Of a stretch of 64,000 nt of DNA, positions 33,912-43,394 are shown piece after piece. Within the stretch, counting starts at the first letter, position 1; every line of letters starts with the position of its first letter. The notes beneath the pieces were generated by a model. The model was given only the letters and a program-made list of their open reading frames with translations. It did not search any database and was not told where the DNA came from. The stretch lies in the NCBI RefSeq assembly GCF_022808695.1, contig NZ_JAKZKW010000001.1:124001-188000 (forward strand), given 5' to 3'. The translations under genes were made by a program, and so were the position numbers. This DNA comes from Fundidesulfovibrio soli. Lineage in GTDB: Bacteria; Desulfobacterota; Desulfovibrionia; Desulfovibrionales; Desulfovibrionaceae.

Positions 33912-34742
33912 GTGAAAAAGCAAATCCCGTTCAAAAAAAACGTCATCCATGGCCACAGCTGCGAAAGCATGGCCGAATTGCCTGACGGAGCTATAGACTT
34001 AATATTTGCAGGGCCTCCCTACGGGTCTTTAATCAACTATTCAAGCTATGCAGCTGGTGAGCAGCACTACAAAGCTCACTCAACAGATCTTCCTCAATAT
34101 ATTACTTCATTTCAGACATGGTTTTCTGAATGTTTTCGTGTATTAAGAGCTGGTCGCTATTGCATCGTCAATCTGGGTACGATCAGAGAGAATCACAAAA
34201 CCATTGCTTTGCCATTTTATGCTGTGTCTTGGTTAGAAGAACTGGGATTTTCGTTTCAATTTGAGATTGTATGGGACAAAATCGTAGGTGGTAGGCATGA
34301 AGCTCGAAACTTTCTTGCCCATCCTTTTCCTGGAAGGTTCACTCCGAACAATCGGGTTGAATATCTCTTGTTTTTCAAAAAAAATCCAAGGAAGGCATTT
34401 GCCCCCAGAAGTAAGTTTTATGATGCAAACATAATCCCTTTGACTGATTTATTTAAGCGCGAAATTGCAAACAATGTTTGGCATGTACATCCTGCAACAA
34501 AAAGATCTTCGCCAGACGTTTCGCACCCATGCCCATTTCCACCGGAAATTCCAGAGCGCATTATTACATACTTTTCATTTCCACAAGAGACAGTTCTAGA
34601 TCCATTTATGGGGTCAGGGTCGACTGCTATTGCAGCCAAAAAGCTTGGGAGGTATTACGTTGGATATGAGACAGAGGATAGATTCAGGATTGACGCAGAG
34701 AGATTGATCGCGAAATACAAACGTAAATATATGGCGATTTGA
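33912..34742 (+). CDS. DNA methyltransferase-like protein with altered motif IV (GPPY)
   Basis: A 276-residue protein from a GTG that lies 6 bp after the RT stop, so the two are translated together. It has the beta-group N6-adenine/N4-cytosine methyltransferase layout: motif IV region first (LIFAGPPYGS, residues 31-39), then NRVEYLLFFKKNP, and the SAM-binding motif LDPFMGSGST (229-238) near the C-terminus. In active enzymes motif IV is DPPY or SPPY; here the first residue is Gly (GGG codon). The rest of the fold, including the FxGxG SAM loop, is intact. It may bind DNA and SAM without efficient methyl transfer, or the family may tolerate Gly. No restriction nuclease is adjacent, so a retron accessory or effector role is the contextual guess. 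Confidence 0.8.
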   Translation: MKKQIPFKKNVIHGHSCESMAELPDGAIDLIFAGPPYGSLINYSSYAAGEQHYKAHSTDLPQYITSFQTWFSECFRVLRAGRYCIVNLGTIRENHKTIALPFYAVSWLEELGFSFQFEIVWDKIVGGRHEARNFLAHPFPGRFTPNNRVEYLLFFKKNPRKAFAPRSKFYDANIIPLTDLFKREIANNVWHVHPATKRSSPDVSHPCPFPPEIPERIITYFSFPQETVLDPFMGSGSTAIAAKKLGRYYVGYETEDRFRIDAERLIAKYKRKYMAI

Positions 34743-34837
34743 TGGTCAAAGTTTTAATCAACATATTTGCAGGTCTTCCGTTGCATATGAAATATGACCT
34801 GTTCTGGAAATGGTATTCGTAACAGGGACGAAATACA

Positions 34838-35293
34838 GTGAAACTGCCATTGAGTCACAGTAGAATTGTAAGTGCTTTCGCGCATGAGTTAGCATCTAGA
34901 ATTTCGCAGGGAGTTATAAGACATTTGTGCCGCCTTGATCACGCGCTATATGCCGAAGACAGCCCGCTTAAGTCTATATGGGATGAGATTTGTTTTCAGG
35001 AGCAGAGTGAAAGATCCATAGACTGGGAAGTACTTGATGACATTGTCTGCGGGATTCTGGCGGGTTATGTTGATGAATTATCAAGGCATGAACGAGAAGC
35101 GCTTTGGGTGCAAACAGATGCAAGTGATGACTGGGATGAAGACCAATTTGACGCGGACAGTTATGATTTGGTTTCGGACGATGATATTATCAACTACATA
35201 GCCAGAGAGTATGTTTACGCTAAGGCCAGCAATTGGACAAACAGTCGCATTCGGGAATTCATCGATAGGTACCATTCCATAGATTGGGAATGA
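34838..35293 (+). CDS. Acidic protein of unknown function, retron-proximal
   Basis: A 151-residue protein from a GTG, 95 bp after the methyltransferase-like gene. The N-terminal 60 residues are helical, the region 90-130 is very acidic (DDWDEDQFDADSYDLVSDDD), and the end is again helical with aromatic residues. No family is recognised. A strongly acidic small protein beside a DNA-acting system could be a DNA mimic or an inhibitor, but that is speculation from composition and position only. Confidence 0.55.
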   Translation: MKLPLSHSRIVSAFAHELASRISQGVIRHLCRLDHALYAEDSPLKSIWDEICFQEQSERSIDWEVLDDIVCGILAGYVDELSRHEREALWVQTDASDDWDEDQFDADSYDLVSDDDIINYIAREYVYAKASNWTNSRIREFIDRYHSIDWE

Positions 35294-35330
35294 ATGGGGG
35301 GCAGTCCTCCCATCGTGTATTCTAGCCACG

Positions 35331-35594
35331 TTATCGTTGGTTGCGCAGTTCACGCAAATAAGCTTCGACGCTACCGTCCTTAAGTTCTACTCGGTGGATG
35401 CCCGCACTCTCATATATGCCAAGAGCGATGGACTCCAGATCGTCAGCATTTTCAAAGCCGTCGATCGGATCACCCCAATTTACGGACTCGAGAAATTCCT
35501 CGGGCGTCATTTCTTTCCAAGTTTCTTCCACAGCGTTACTCCTGGATACATTCTGATTAGTTGTAAAAGAGTCATTGTCAAGCAAAGACAGCAC
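35331..35594 (-). CDS. Small acidic hypothetical protein
   Basis: An 87-residue frame from a GTG; an internal ATG (MTPEEFLESV, about residue 29) could be the true start. The sequence is acidic and looks coding (EETWKEMTPEEFLESVNWGDPIDGFENADDLESIALGIYESAG). No family recognised. It is oriented against the retron genes. Confidence 0.4.
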   Translation of the reverse strand: MLSLLDNDSFTTNQNVSRSNAVEETWKEMTPEEFLESVNWGDPIDGFENADDLESIALGIYESAGIHRVELKDGSVEAYLRELRNQR

Positions 35595-35658
35595 TAAAGA
35601 CCATCCAGGTCAAGATTTGACATCAACGGAAAAAGCAAGCACCAGTTCCTTAGTGCAA

Positions 35659-36834
35659 TCAAATTGCGTTTAGTCTTTTTAACGAGGAAAGGTCGTTGTT
35701 CTGCCATACGCTAACACTCCCGATTGTTTTTCGTTCATCTAGCATTGCTGGAATATTTTGCAGGTATTCCGGCAAGAAAACGAGTGGGAATATTGAAAGT
35801 GACTTATCCCCATGCTCAGAAGAGACGTAAACTACAAATATACCTTCAGATTCAAAAATATCAATATCTTCAGTGACATTGTCTTTGTAGTATGTTGTTG
35901 ACACTTTGCATATTGTTTCCTTTCTTGTGAGAGATCTGTAGATGGATTCTGCTACGACTGGTGAGTTGATAAGCTTGGCAGATGGGGATTCTAAAAAAGC
36001 ATTGTAGTCAAAGAACGAAAGAATGTCAGATGGCAGAGGGGTCCCTTTAAGCGACTTTGACAGGACGGTGAGAACAAGTCTTTCCTTGTTTTTGAACCCG
36101 TCAACGAAGTTTAATAGAAAGGACTTGGCGAGCGACAGCTTTAGCCCACTTGCAATTGCGAACTTAGAAAAATCGATCAATGATTTTGGCGTTTGAAACC
36201 TGTCGACAGATATAAAGAACCCATCTTCAGACAGAAGTTTTGAAATTCCATCGAAATAGTCACTAGTGGGTGCCACAGATTCACATGGATTGGGCTGGAT
36301 TACCTCGTGATAGACCAGGGACGCAAATATCATGTCATACGATCCAGGCTTATTGTTTTTTGAAAAGCTATCAAAAGTATCGTTTAGAAATGCAATGTTT
36401 GTCACTTTCAAGTCTGAAGCTCGCCTGCGAGCTAGATCAATGCCCTCTTTACATCTGTCAATCCCGATTCCACTTGATCCCTTAAGTTCACGGGCTAAAA
36501 AACATGAAATTAATCCGTTGTCGCAGCCAATCTCAAGGAATTTGCGGCAGTTGGTAAAGTTTTCATTTATGATCCACTGGAAAAAAGGCTCTAGGCGTGG
36601 ACAGTCAAATGCAGCAGCAATGTCGTTGGCAAATTCAAGTGTAGTATTTTTTATTGGATATGGATCGCAACAAGTGTTGTTGTCGACACGTGCATCTACG
36701 CACTTTAAAAAATCAACAGCCAAAGCTCCATGCTTTTTGATCAATAACTTTTCAAATTTATTCTTGTTTTTGTGTATATCAATCTTGCAATCCGAAAAGA
36801 AACTTTTGATTTTTACCGAAGTAGTTTTATGCAT
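35659..36834 (-). CDS. Class I SAM-dependent methyltransferase
   Basis: A 391-residue AT-rich gene. The middle domain (about 95-215) has the SAM-binding motif I FLEIGCDNGLISCFLA, the acidic motif II end GIGIDRCKEGIDLARRRA and the later SYDMIFASLVYHEV. An N-terminal helical part (1-90) and a C-terminal part of about 170 residues flank it; the C-terminal part has no recognised domain. The substrate is unknown; the motif set resembles small-molecule or protein methyltransferases more than DNA methyltransferases (no DPPY). It stands alone between the retron and the methylase-helicase operon. Confidence 0.75.
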   Translation of the reverse strand: MHKTTSVKIKSFFSDCKIDIHKNKNKFEKLLIKKHGALAVDFLKCVDARVDNNTCCDPYPIKNTTLEFANDIAAAFDCPRLEPFFQWIINENFTNCRKFLEIGCDNGLISCFLARELKGSSGIGIDRCKEGIDLARRRASDLKVTNIAFLNDTFDSFSKNNKPGSYDMIFASLVYHEVIQPNPCESVAPTSDYFDGISKLLSEDGFFISVDRFQTPKSLIDFSKFAIASGLKLSLAKSFLLNFVDGFKNKERLVLTVLSKSLKGTPLPSDILSFFDYNAFLESPSAKLINSPVVAESIYRSLTRKETICKVSTTYYKDNVTEDIDIFESEGIFVVYVSSEHGDKSLSIFPLVFLPEYLQNIPAMLDERKTIGSVSVWQNNDLSSLKRLNAI

Positions 36835-36952
36835 ATTCTTTGTCCGTATGGAGTGTGCTGAGGTTTTTACATCATAAATGTAATCTAGATGTGGAGGGGC
36901 AAACTACTAAATTAGAGCTTCTCATGGACATTTCCTTGAGTTTAGTAGAACG

Positions 36953-39739
36953 CTACCATCCCGTGGACAGCAACTCCCTCATGCTAACGGCATTGAGAAC
37001 CGAGGCGCAGGTTTCCCAGTCCGCATCCTCCACCTTGCTATACTTCACGTCAAAGGGATTGCGAGTGGCCGTTGTTCGATCAATTAGCTGACGGGCGGAT
37101 TGCTCATTGTGTAGAGCCACTTCAACCCACACATCTTCAAGGGTGTCTGGTATTTGGCCAAAGAGGTCGTGAATGGCCTCTAGGCGTTCAGCCAATACCC
37201 GGTGGACCCGGTCTTCTACGGATTCCCTGTAGCGAAGATTAGCAATCCAGACTTCATCCCGAGCTTGCCCAATGCGCTGAATACGGCCCTTGCGTTGCTC
37301 CAGGCGTGTCGGATTCCAGGGCAAGTCGATGTTGATAAGCGTACCAAGGCGTTGCAGGTTGAGACCTTCTGACGCTGCATCCGTACCAAGTAGCAATTTG
37401 ATGTCGGCGGTCCGGACGCGCTCCTTGAGAAGGTTTCGGTCGCAACGCTCAAAGCGCCCGCCCCTCCAGAACCCTGAACGATTGCTTCCAGCATAGAGGC
37501 CAATATCCATACCCTGAAAGGCCTCCATCCTGGCCAGTTCGCTGCCTATCCACCATACCGTGTCATAATACTGGGAAAACAGGATGCACCCCAGGTCAAT
37601 CCAGGGCCTGTTCAAACCGTGTCTCCGACCCAGCAAATAGTCAGTTACGGCTTCGAGCTTGGGGTCGGCAGTACCACCCTGACGCAAGAGGTCCAAGCAG
37701 CGTTGCAAAGATGCACGTTCGGCATCAGTGAACTGCTTGAACTCGCTGACCGTGTCTTGAGAGGCTGTCAATCCCGATTCTTCTTCTACCTCATCGTCAT
37801 CTTCATCCAAAACTAAATCAGGGTCTTGACCGAGAAGCTTCATGACCGTCCGCCGACCTGCCTCCATCGAACTCCCAAGGCGGCGCAGAAGCAACGTCTT
37901 GAAGAAACCAGCCCCTCGTACGCGTTGTTGGAGCAAAGAACAAAACGCCTCGGCCTCTTGATAAGCTTCAAGTAAATATCCCCCCAGGAGTAGCCCGCCA
38001 TCGTCTTCCTCGCCAAAAAGGCGCACGCTGACTTTGGGGAGGTAATAACTTCCTGTGGCTGGATTGATGGTAGATTCCAGATAGGCCCGAGTACGGCGTA
38101 CAATGCAGCGTAGTAACGGATTGAAGCGCTGGCCGTAATCAGGCAGCAGTTCATTGCCAAGCTGAACATTACGCAAGGCCGGAGGAAGCTGGTCAAATGT
38201 TTCGGGCGGGAATTGCCAACGAGCGTCGTCTGCCTCGATATAGTTTCGGATGCGTCTGAAGGCTGAATCTTCCTCTTTCGCTGGCATGGGATCGCGCACA
38301 AATTCCCATCCTTGACGCAAGTCTTCCGTGGGCACGGCGATTTGGCCGGTGGCGACATCAAGGCATAGGCTAGGCCTAAACCAGGGGCTACTCTGGGTTC
38401 GCCCCCCCAGTACACCGTCGTTGCCTTGAGCCAGAATGTGCAGCAAATCCCAGGCTTCAACAGGGTGCAACTGCACTGGTGTGGCTGTAGCCAGAAGCAT
38501 GCTCTTGGTCTTGAGCCCTACCTGGCGCAAGAAATCCATCAGCTTGTTGGGTTCGGCTCGCTCGTTCACATCTTCAGGACCGGCGTCCACCTTGGGAACC
38601 TTCCGCCTTCTGGCACGATGAGCCTCGTCCACGATTACGCAGGTATACTTCCGGCTCAAGAGTTGATTGACGGCCTCGGCCATGCCGCGCACAACGAGAC
38701 CCTGTGAGACCAAGCCAATACGGCGCGGGCATTTGCCCAGGCTCTTGGTGCCTTCGGATGGATACTCCAATTCGTTTTCATCCACCCAAGCCCGGCCGTT
38801 CCAACGCGCAGAGGGGAGCTGCAAGAAATCCATCAATTCGCCCTGCCATTGCTGAAGAAGTGGCTTGGGTGCGAGTATCAGGATTGGCCCTCCGCCTGGA
38901 TCGTCCACAGCCATGAGCAGGGCAGCCATGGCCAGTTGGATCGTCTTGCCCAAGCCGACCTGATCCGCCAGAACCAAGCGTGCTCCGCCTAGACGATGTC
39001 GTTCAAGAGCAAGGCGTGCAAAATACTTCTGATGCGGCCACAATCCTTGCTCCTGTCGGTAAATCGGCGTTTCCACAGCCACCGCAGCCGCCGCTTCGGT
39101 GGCGTCCACGGCCTGTAATTCCTGTGGTTCAACGACTGTGCGAGATACGATGCGTTTAACGTCCTGGGCAATGAAGGGGCAGCAGGCCAAATCAACTGCA
39201 CGGGGATCATTCCATAGCGCCAGAAACTCTTCCTGAACCCAGGCCATCGTTTCCGGGGTGTCGTCCTCCCAGAGAAGCTCGTAATTAAGTTTCCAGGCGG
39301 AGAGGCTTTCATTGACGCTGCCCAAAAAAGCCGTGCCCGAACCATCCGCATAGCGGATCAACCCTGCCTTGCCGTGAATCAAGCCAAAGGCTGAATCAGG
39401 CAAAACGCGAATTTCGATTTTCTGATTGGTCAGAGCGGCATAAAGTTCACGATACCGTGGCAGAGCCAAGGGTGGCGCATCTTCAGGACGTCCCGAGCAC
39501 CAACTACGGCGCAAAGCTGCCTGAGCCGCTGAGGCCGTGATCATGTCATGGGGATCAAGGTCGGAATTGCAGACTATACGGACTTTGCCGCTCACGTTGG
39601 CCAAGGCTTCCCCGGCCACCTCAAAGAGGCTTGAGCGGAAATACCCAGCTATGCGGTCGTAAGACACCGCTCCGGTGAGGCGTTGAGCCAGGACCGTCTG
39701 ATGTAGACGACCACGGCGGCTGGAATGATGGCGCAGCAT
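36953..39739 (-). CDS. PLD - SNF2/DEAH helicase of a DNA-modification defence operon
   Basis: I place the start at 39739, where TGATG makes a 1-base overlap with the stop of the upstream methylase, giving 928 residues. The N-terminal domain is a phospholipase D-type nuclease fold (HGK at 122-124 and GSVNES at 140-145). The helicase follows with Walker A ADQVGLGKT (258-266), Walker B VIVDEAH (DEAH 371-374), motif III ATATPVQ, and the C-terminal lobe with GTDAASEGLNLQ and RKGRIQRIGQ. This PLD plus Swi2/Snf2 arrangement is found in several anti-phage operons. It is the last gene of a four-gene unit. Confidence 0.9.
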   Translation of the reverse strand: MLRHHSSRRGRLHQTVLAQRLTGAVSYDRIAGYFRSSLFEVAGEALANVSGKVRIVCNSDLDPHDMITASAAQAALRRSWCSGRPEDAPPLALPRYRELYAALTNQKIEIRVLPDSAFGLIHGKAGLIRYADGSGTAFLGSVNESLSAWKLNYELLWEDDTPETMAWVQEEFLALWNDPRAVDLACCPFIAQDVKRIVSRTVVEPQELQAVDATEAAAAVAVETPIYRQEQGLWPHQKYFARLALERHRLGGARLVLADQVGLGKTIQLAMAALLMAVDDPGGGPILILAPKPLLQQWQGELMDFLQLPSARWNGRAWVDENELEYPSEGTKSLGKCPRRIGLVSQGLVVRGMAEAVNQLLSRKYTCVIVDEAHRARRRKVPKVDAGPEDVNERAEPNKLMDFLRQVGLKTKSMLLATATPVQLHPVEAWDLLHILAQGNDGVLGGRTQSSPWFRPSLCLDVATGQIAVPTEDLRQGWEFVRDPMPAKEEDSAFRRIRNYIEADDARWQFPPETFDQLPPALRNVQLGNELLPDYGQRFNPLLRCIVRRTRAYLESTINPATGSYYLPKVSVRLFGEEDDGGLLLGGYLLEAYQEAEAFCSLLQQRVRGAGFFKTLLLRRLGSSMEAGRRTVMKLLGQDPDLVLDEDDDEVEEESGLTASQDTVSEFKQFTDAERASLQRCLDLLRQGGTADPKLEAVTDYLLGRRHGLNRPWIDLGCILFSQYYDTVWWIGSELARMEAFQGMDIGLYAGSNRSGFWRGGRFERCDRNLLKERVRTADIKLLLGTDAASEGLNLQRLGTLINIDLPWNPTRLEQRKGRIQRIGQARDEVWIANLRYRESVEDRVHRVLAERLEAIHDLFGQIPDTLEDVWVEVALHNEQSARQLIDRTTATRNPFDVKYSKVEDADWETCASVLNAVSMRELLSTGW

Positions 39740-42700
39740 CAGGCTTCGTCGTTGCGCAGACGCCCAGCTAGGATGCGGGCAGACTCTGAGTCGGGCGTCC
39801 ATTCATCCATTCCTTGGGAATTTGCCAGTGTCGACAACCATTCCAAAAGTCCCAGGAACAGCTCTCGCTTGCTCCAGTAGCTCTGGCCATACGTGTCTCG
39901 TAGGTATTGCCTGCCTGATTCGGGGTTAAGGTCTGCCCGAGTGGTTTCGCGCATGGCAAAAAGCAGGTGACGCAAGGGTGAAAAGGCGAATGGGTGGGGC
40001 GCGCCAGTCGCTGCTCGGCCACGCCGAGAGGGAAGTGTTTGGGCATTGCCTTCGTTGGCCACGGCCAATAGAGACGCCCCCAGGCCGCTTGCCGTATGCA
40101 TGCGTGTGCCGTTGGCTTTGTCCGTCTTGAGCAGAGGGCGAATGTCAGCCACACCAAAGCCTCGAGCCAATTCTTCGTACATACCTTTGCGACGTTCTCC
40201 CCGACTTTCGATGTCCAAAGCGCGCATATAGTAGCGTTCGACCAAGGAGAGGTCTCGCCATACTCCGTGTAGGCCGCGTGGCACCAGGATTGAACAGGCG
40301 ATTTCCAAGGCACGTTCGATGACCTTCTGAAAATCGCTCTTTTCGTTCCGGTCACGCTGCGCAAAGACTTCGTGTTCCACGTCCCGACCGTCCAACGTCG
40401 AGTAACGTGTTAGTACCTTGAGGGCGGCGGCATAGGCGGCCAACTGATAGTCAGCGTCGTTAAAATTGGGCTCCCCGGCCTCATCCAAGGACTGCATGAA
40501 GGCAATCTGATTTTGAACCTCGTCTTCCACCAGGGGGGAAACCTCGTCCATGAAACCGGGTTCTGATTCCAAGCGTTTGCGCAGAACCAAGCAAACAGTC
40601 CCTTGTACGTAATCGCCTTTTTTTAAGCCCACAGCGTCCGTCTCGGTGCTAATGGTCCATGCGGCTGTGGCCGTAAGCCCGGCTGCCCAAAGAATCATGC
40701 CCAGATTAGCCCAGACTCCGGGGTTTTTGTGAGTGAACATGACCAACTGCAGGCCATTATCCGGCATACACCGGGCCAAGTTGCGATAGATATCGACCAT
40801 TGACCGCCGAAAATCTTCTCCGTCCCCGCGCACGGCCAGTTCAGCTCGGGCATCAGGTACCCAATTCGGAAACACTCGGGCCATCTGTGTGTCATACCAA
40901 GCTAAGAAGAAGTCGCCCAACTCGTGATAGTTTATCGCGTCGGCGTAGGGGGGGTCCGTTACCCAAAGTTCGCATGGACTATTTATGTCGCGAGCATCTG
41001 TCACTGATACCTTGCCCACATTTCCAAAAGAAATTGGATGGGCACCGTCAAGAAGCTGAAACGTCGGCGCTAACTTCGAGAGGGCCCGCCCTGCGTAACT
41101 CACTAATGTATTCAATGCTTGATTAGTAAAAGTTTGATTGCCTTTTTCGTTACTTCCATGCCACATCCAGGCGCAGCTACGAGAATCCCAGTCGGCAATC
41201 CTGCCCAAGCCCAACAAGCAAGCAACATGCATTTCCTGCGAAGATGCAATGCGACTTGAAATCTCTGCGACTAGACCATGCGTCAGCAACTGTCTTGGTG
41301 TATAAAAGTGGTGCCAATAACTCCACCCGCGCTCCCGAATAGGCTGCTCAGTGTTGTAGCCACTCGAAATAGCCTTAGAGGGGATGAAGCCTTTTCTTTG
41401 CCACTGTGCAAAACGTTCCCTCAGAAGGATCAGCACCTTAGCTTCACGCTCCAGATCTGTGTGGTCAGGAGCAGCATAACGGCGGACCTCCTTGGTCCTT
41501 CCGGTGATTTCATCCTCTGTCTCTTGAACCCAGCGGATGCAGTATAACCGCTCTTGAAAAACGTCGTCTGGACGTGGCGCAAGATCTTCATTCGTCCAGC
41601 GGCGCAGACCCTCTGGGCCGCGCAGAGCTTCTAGGGACCAGGAACGATTAGAGTCAAAGGGGTCCACCACCCGGCTACTGACTATGGTTGCTCCTTTCCC
41701 GTCCTTGTACGCCTTCAATTCAGCACTGGATACGTATTGAATCTCAGGCTGGAGCCTGTCCGAACCGGGAACGCGCCGCCATGTGACCACTACCTTGGAC
41801 TTTTCGCCAATCAGCCAACTAGGAGCGAGAGGTATGTAATAGTCACAACCTTCTGGTTTAACCTCCACGCAATAAAGATAGGCGTCTGCCCGTTCGCCCT
41901 GGTCGTTGTGCTCGATACCCCAGTCGGTGATCTGTTTATCTGCTTCGCGTAGAACCTTGGCCTGTACGCGCATTACCTTTTCTTGCATTTCGCGGCCACC
42001 GCCCAGCAGATTCAGGTCGGCCCAAGTCAAGAGGGCGGCCACCGGGTTCAGGTCGTACCCAAAAGCTTCACATCCGATACGCGCTGCCTCAAAGGGGATA
42101 GACCCGCCTCCGCAAAAACAATCCCCTACCCGTGGGGGGTGTCCGAATTGCCGCACTCCCAGTTCCCGCACTAGGCCAGGAAGGCTCGAGGCCGTAGTGC
42201 CAAGATGTGCGTTGATTTCGGACCAGGTCTCTACCTTGGGGCCGACGATATTTTCTGGACGCTCACAATGCCTAATCCGTTCTGCATAAGGGAGGGCGTC
42301 AAATTCTTCCCGGCTAGGGATTGGACGCCGCCTTTGGTTGTCCAGCTCATTTCTATCCACATCACCAAGGGAGTCCCAAATCAGTGCGCAAATCTCTTCT
42401 TTTTCTTCGTCGCTCAGGCCCCGTTTAAAACCTCGCGCGCCAAAATACTCTTCCTGAACGTCGGAGTTCGCCGCTTCCCGCCAGGCAACGGCAGGAATCT
42501 CACCTTTGCAACGCAGCCAGACCCCATCGTCGTCCATGGTCAATATCTTCAGGAAAATTTCGCGGTCTTTCTTGGGGTTGTCCGAGGCGGGCATGAGCAT
42601 CCCCAGGATGGCCGCACGAACCAGGATCAACGGCTTGCGTCCCCACCATTTGCCTAGACGAGTAAGGGTCTGGCCATTGTTAGCTTTGCGTTCCTTGTAG

Positions 42701-42753
42701 GCTTCGGCGGATAGGCGAGCAATCGGGAACTGGTTCTCAATGAATACGGACAT
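39739..42753 (-). CDS. DUF1156 DNA methyltransferase
   Basis: A 1004-residue protein. The start has the DUF1156 signature (KWWGRKPLILVRAAILG, about 36-52). SAM motif I is GDCFCGGGS (210-218) and motif IV is TDPPYADAINYHE (DPPY 600-603), so this is an adenine-type methylase with a large insertion between the motifs, typical of this family. Unlike the retron-linked gene, motif IV is canonical. It lies 9 bp after the DUF3780 gene and overlaps the helicase gene by one base. Proteins of this type are the methylase component of modification-based defence operons with a DUF499 ATPase. Confidence 0.9.
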   Translation of the reverse strand: MSVFIENQFPIARLSAEAYKERKANNGQTLTRLGKWWGRKPLILVRAAILGMLMPASDNPKKDREIFLKILTMDDDGVWLRCKGEIPAVAWREAANSDVQEEYFGARGFKRGLSDEEKEEICALIWDSLGDVDRNELDNQRRRPIPSREEFDALPYAERIRHCERPENIVGPKVETWSEINAHLGTTASSLPGLVRELGVRQFGHPPRVGDCFCGGGSIPFEAARIGCEAFGYDLNPVAALLTWADLNLLGGGREMQEKVMRVQAKVLREADKQITDWGIEHNDQGERADAYLYCVEVKPEGCDYYIPLAPSWLIGEKSKVVVTWRRVPGSDRLQPEIQYVSSAELKAYKDGKGATIVSSRVVDPFDSNRSWSLEALRGPEGLRRWTNEDLAPRPDDVFQERLYCIRWVQETEDEITGRTKEVRRYAAPDHTDLEREAKVLILLRERFAQWQRKGFIPSKAISSGYNTEQPIRERGWSYWHHFYTPRQLLTHGLVAEISSRIASSQEMHVACLLGLGRIADWDSRSCAWMWHGSNEKGNQTFTNQALNTLVSYAGRALSKLAPTFQLLDGAHPISFGNVGKVSVTDARDINSPCELWVTDPPYADAINYHELGDFFLAWYDTQMARVFPNWVPDARAELAVRGDGEDFRRSMVDIYRNLARCMPDNGLQLVMFTHKNPGVWANLGMILWAAGLTATAAWTISTETDAVGLKKGDYVQGTVCLVLRKRLESEPGFMDEVSPLVEDEVQNQIAFMQSLDEAGEPNFNDADYQLAAYAAALKVLTRYSTLDGRDVEHEVFAQRDRNEKSDFQKVIERALEIACSILVPRGLHGVWRDLSLVERYYMRALDIESRGERRKGMYEELARGFGVADIRPLLKTDKANGTRMHTASGLGASLLAVANEGNAQTLPSRRGRAATGAPHPFAFSPLRHLLFAMRETTRADLNPESGRQYLRDTYGQSYWSKRELFLGLLEWLSTLANSQGMDEWTPDSESARILAGRLRNDEA

Positions 42754-42762
42754 GATGCATCC

Positions 42763-43392
42763 TTACAGAGGCAACAAAAGTTGAGATTGAGGATGGGCCA
42801 GAAGTTCGCGCCGGGCCTTTGGGGACATACCCTCGCCCTTGACGAAGGGATTGTCGGCCAGAGCCGCACGCAGGGCTTTGCGCCAGCCAATTCCTTTTTG
42901 CAACGCCTGCCCAGTGGTGGACACTGTCATGGTATACAACCACCAACGTTCCTCTGGTGCCAGGGCCTCCCAGTTACGCAGAGCGTTGGGGATGTCATCG
43001 GGTGAAGCCTCTTCAACGGCCCAGCACAGGATACATAGCTCTTTGCCAAGTGAAGCATGAACCGGGGTGGGTTTGCCTGGATTTTTAACAAATCTAACCG
43101 TGGGCATACCATTGGCTCGCAATCGCCGATTGGCTTCTTCCCAAAAGGCTGGGGCAAGGGCAAGCCAGCGGGTACGGTCGATGACAACTCGCATGCTTGG
43201 CGCATTAGGGGCCAAGCTTTCCAAAGGGCGCAAACCAAGATCAACCAAGTCCTGACCACGATGCTCGGTGATAAAAATGAGGTCATCACCGGATGTACCT
43301 TTGGGTACATCAATCAGAAATCCGTGTCGCGCTTCTTCAGGCAAGAAGCCCAGTCCTAGGATTTTTCGGCTCGCTGAGCGAGAACCTGCCAT
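42763..43392 (-). CDS. DUF3780 protein
   Basis: A 209-residue protein between the ATPase and the methylase (gaps 2 and 9 bp). Features include GFLPEEARHGFLIDVPKG near the start, ALAPEERWWLYTMT in the middle, and a basic C-terminal part with a GxGWRKALRAALADNPF motif. It matches the DUF3780 type that regularly sits in DUF499-DUF1156 operons. Function unknown. Assignment is by resemblance and position. Confidence 0.75.
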   Translation of the reverse strand: MAGSRSASRKILGLGFLPEEARHGFLIDVPKGTSGDDLIFITEHRGQDLVDLGLRPLESLAPNAPSMRVVIDRTRWLALAPAFWEEANRRLRANGMPTVRFVKNPGKPTPVHASLGKELCILCWAVEEASPDDIPNALRNWEALAPEERWWLYTMTVSTTGQALQKGIGWRKALRAALADNPFVKGEGMSPKARRELLAHPQSQLLLPL

Positions 43393-43394
43393 GG

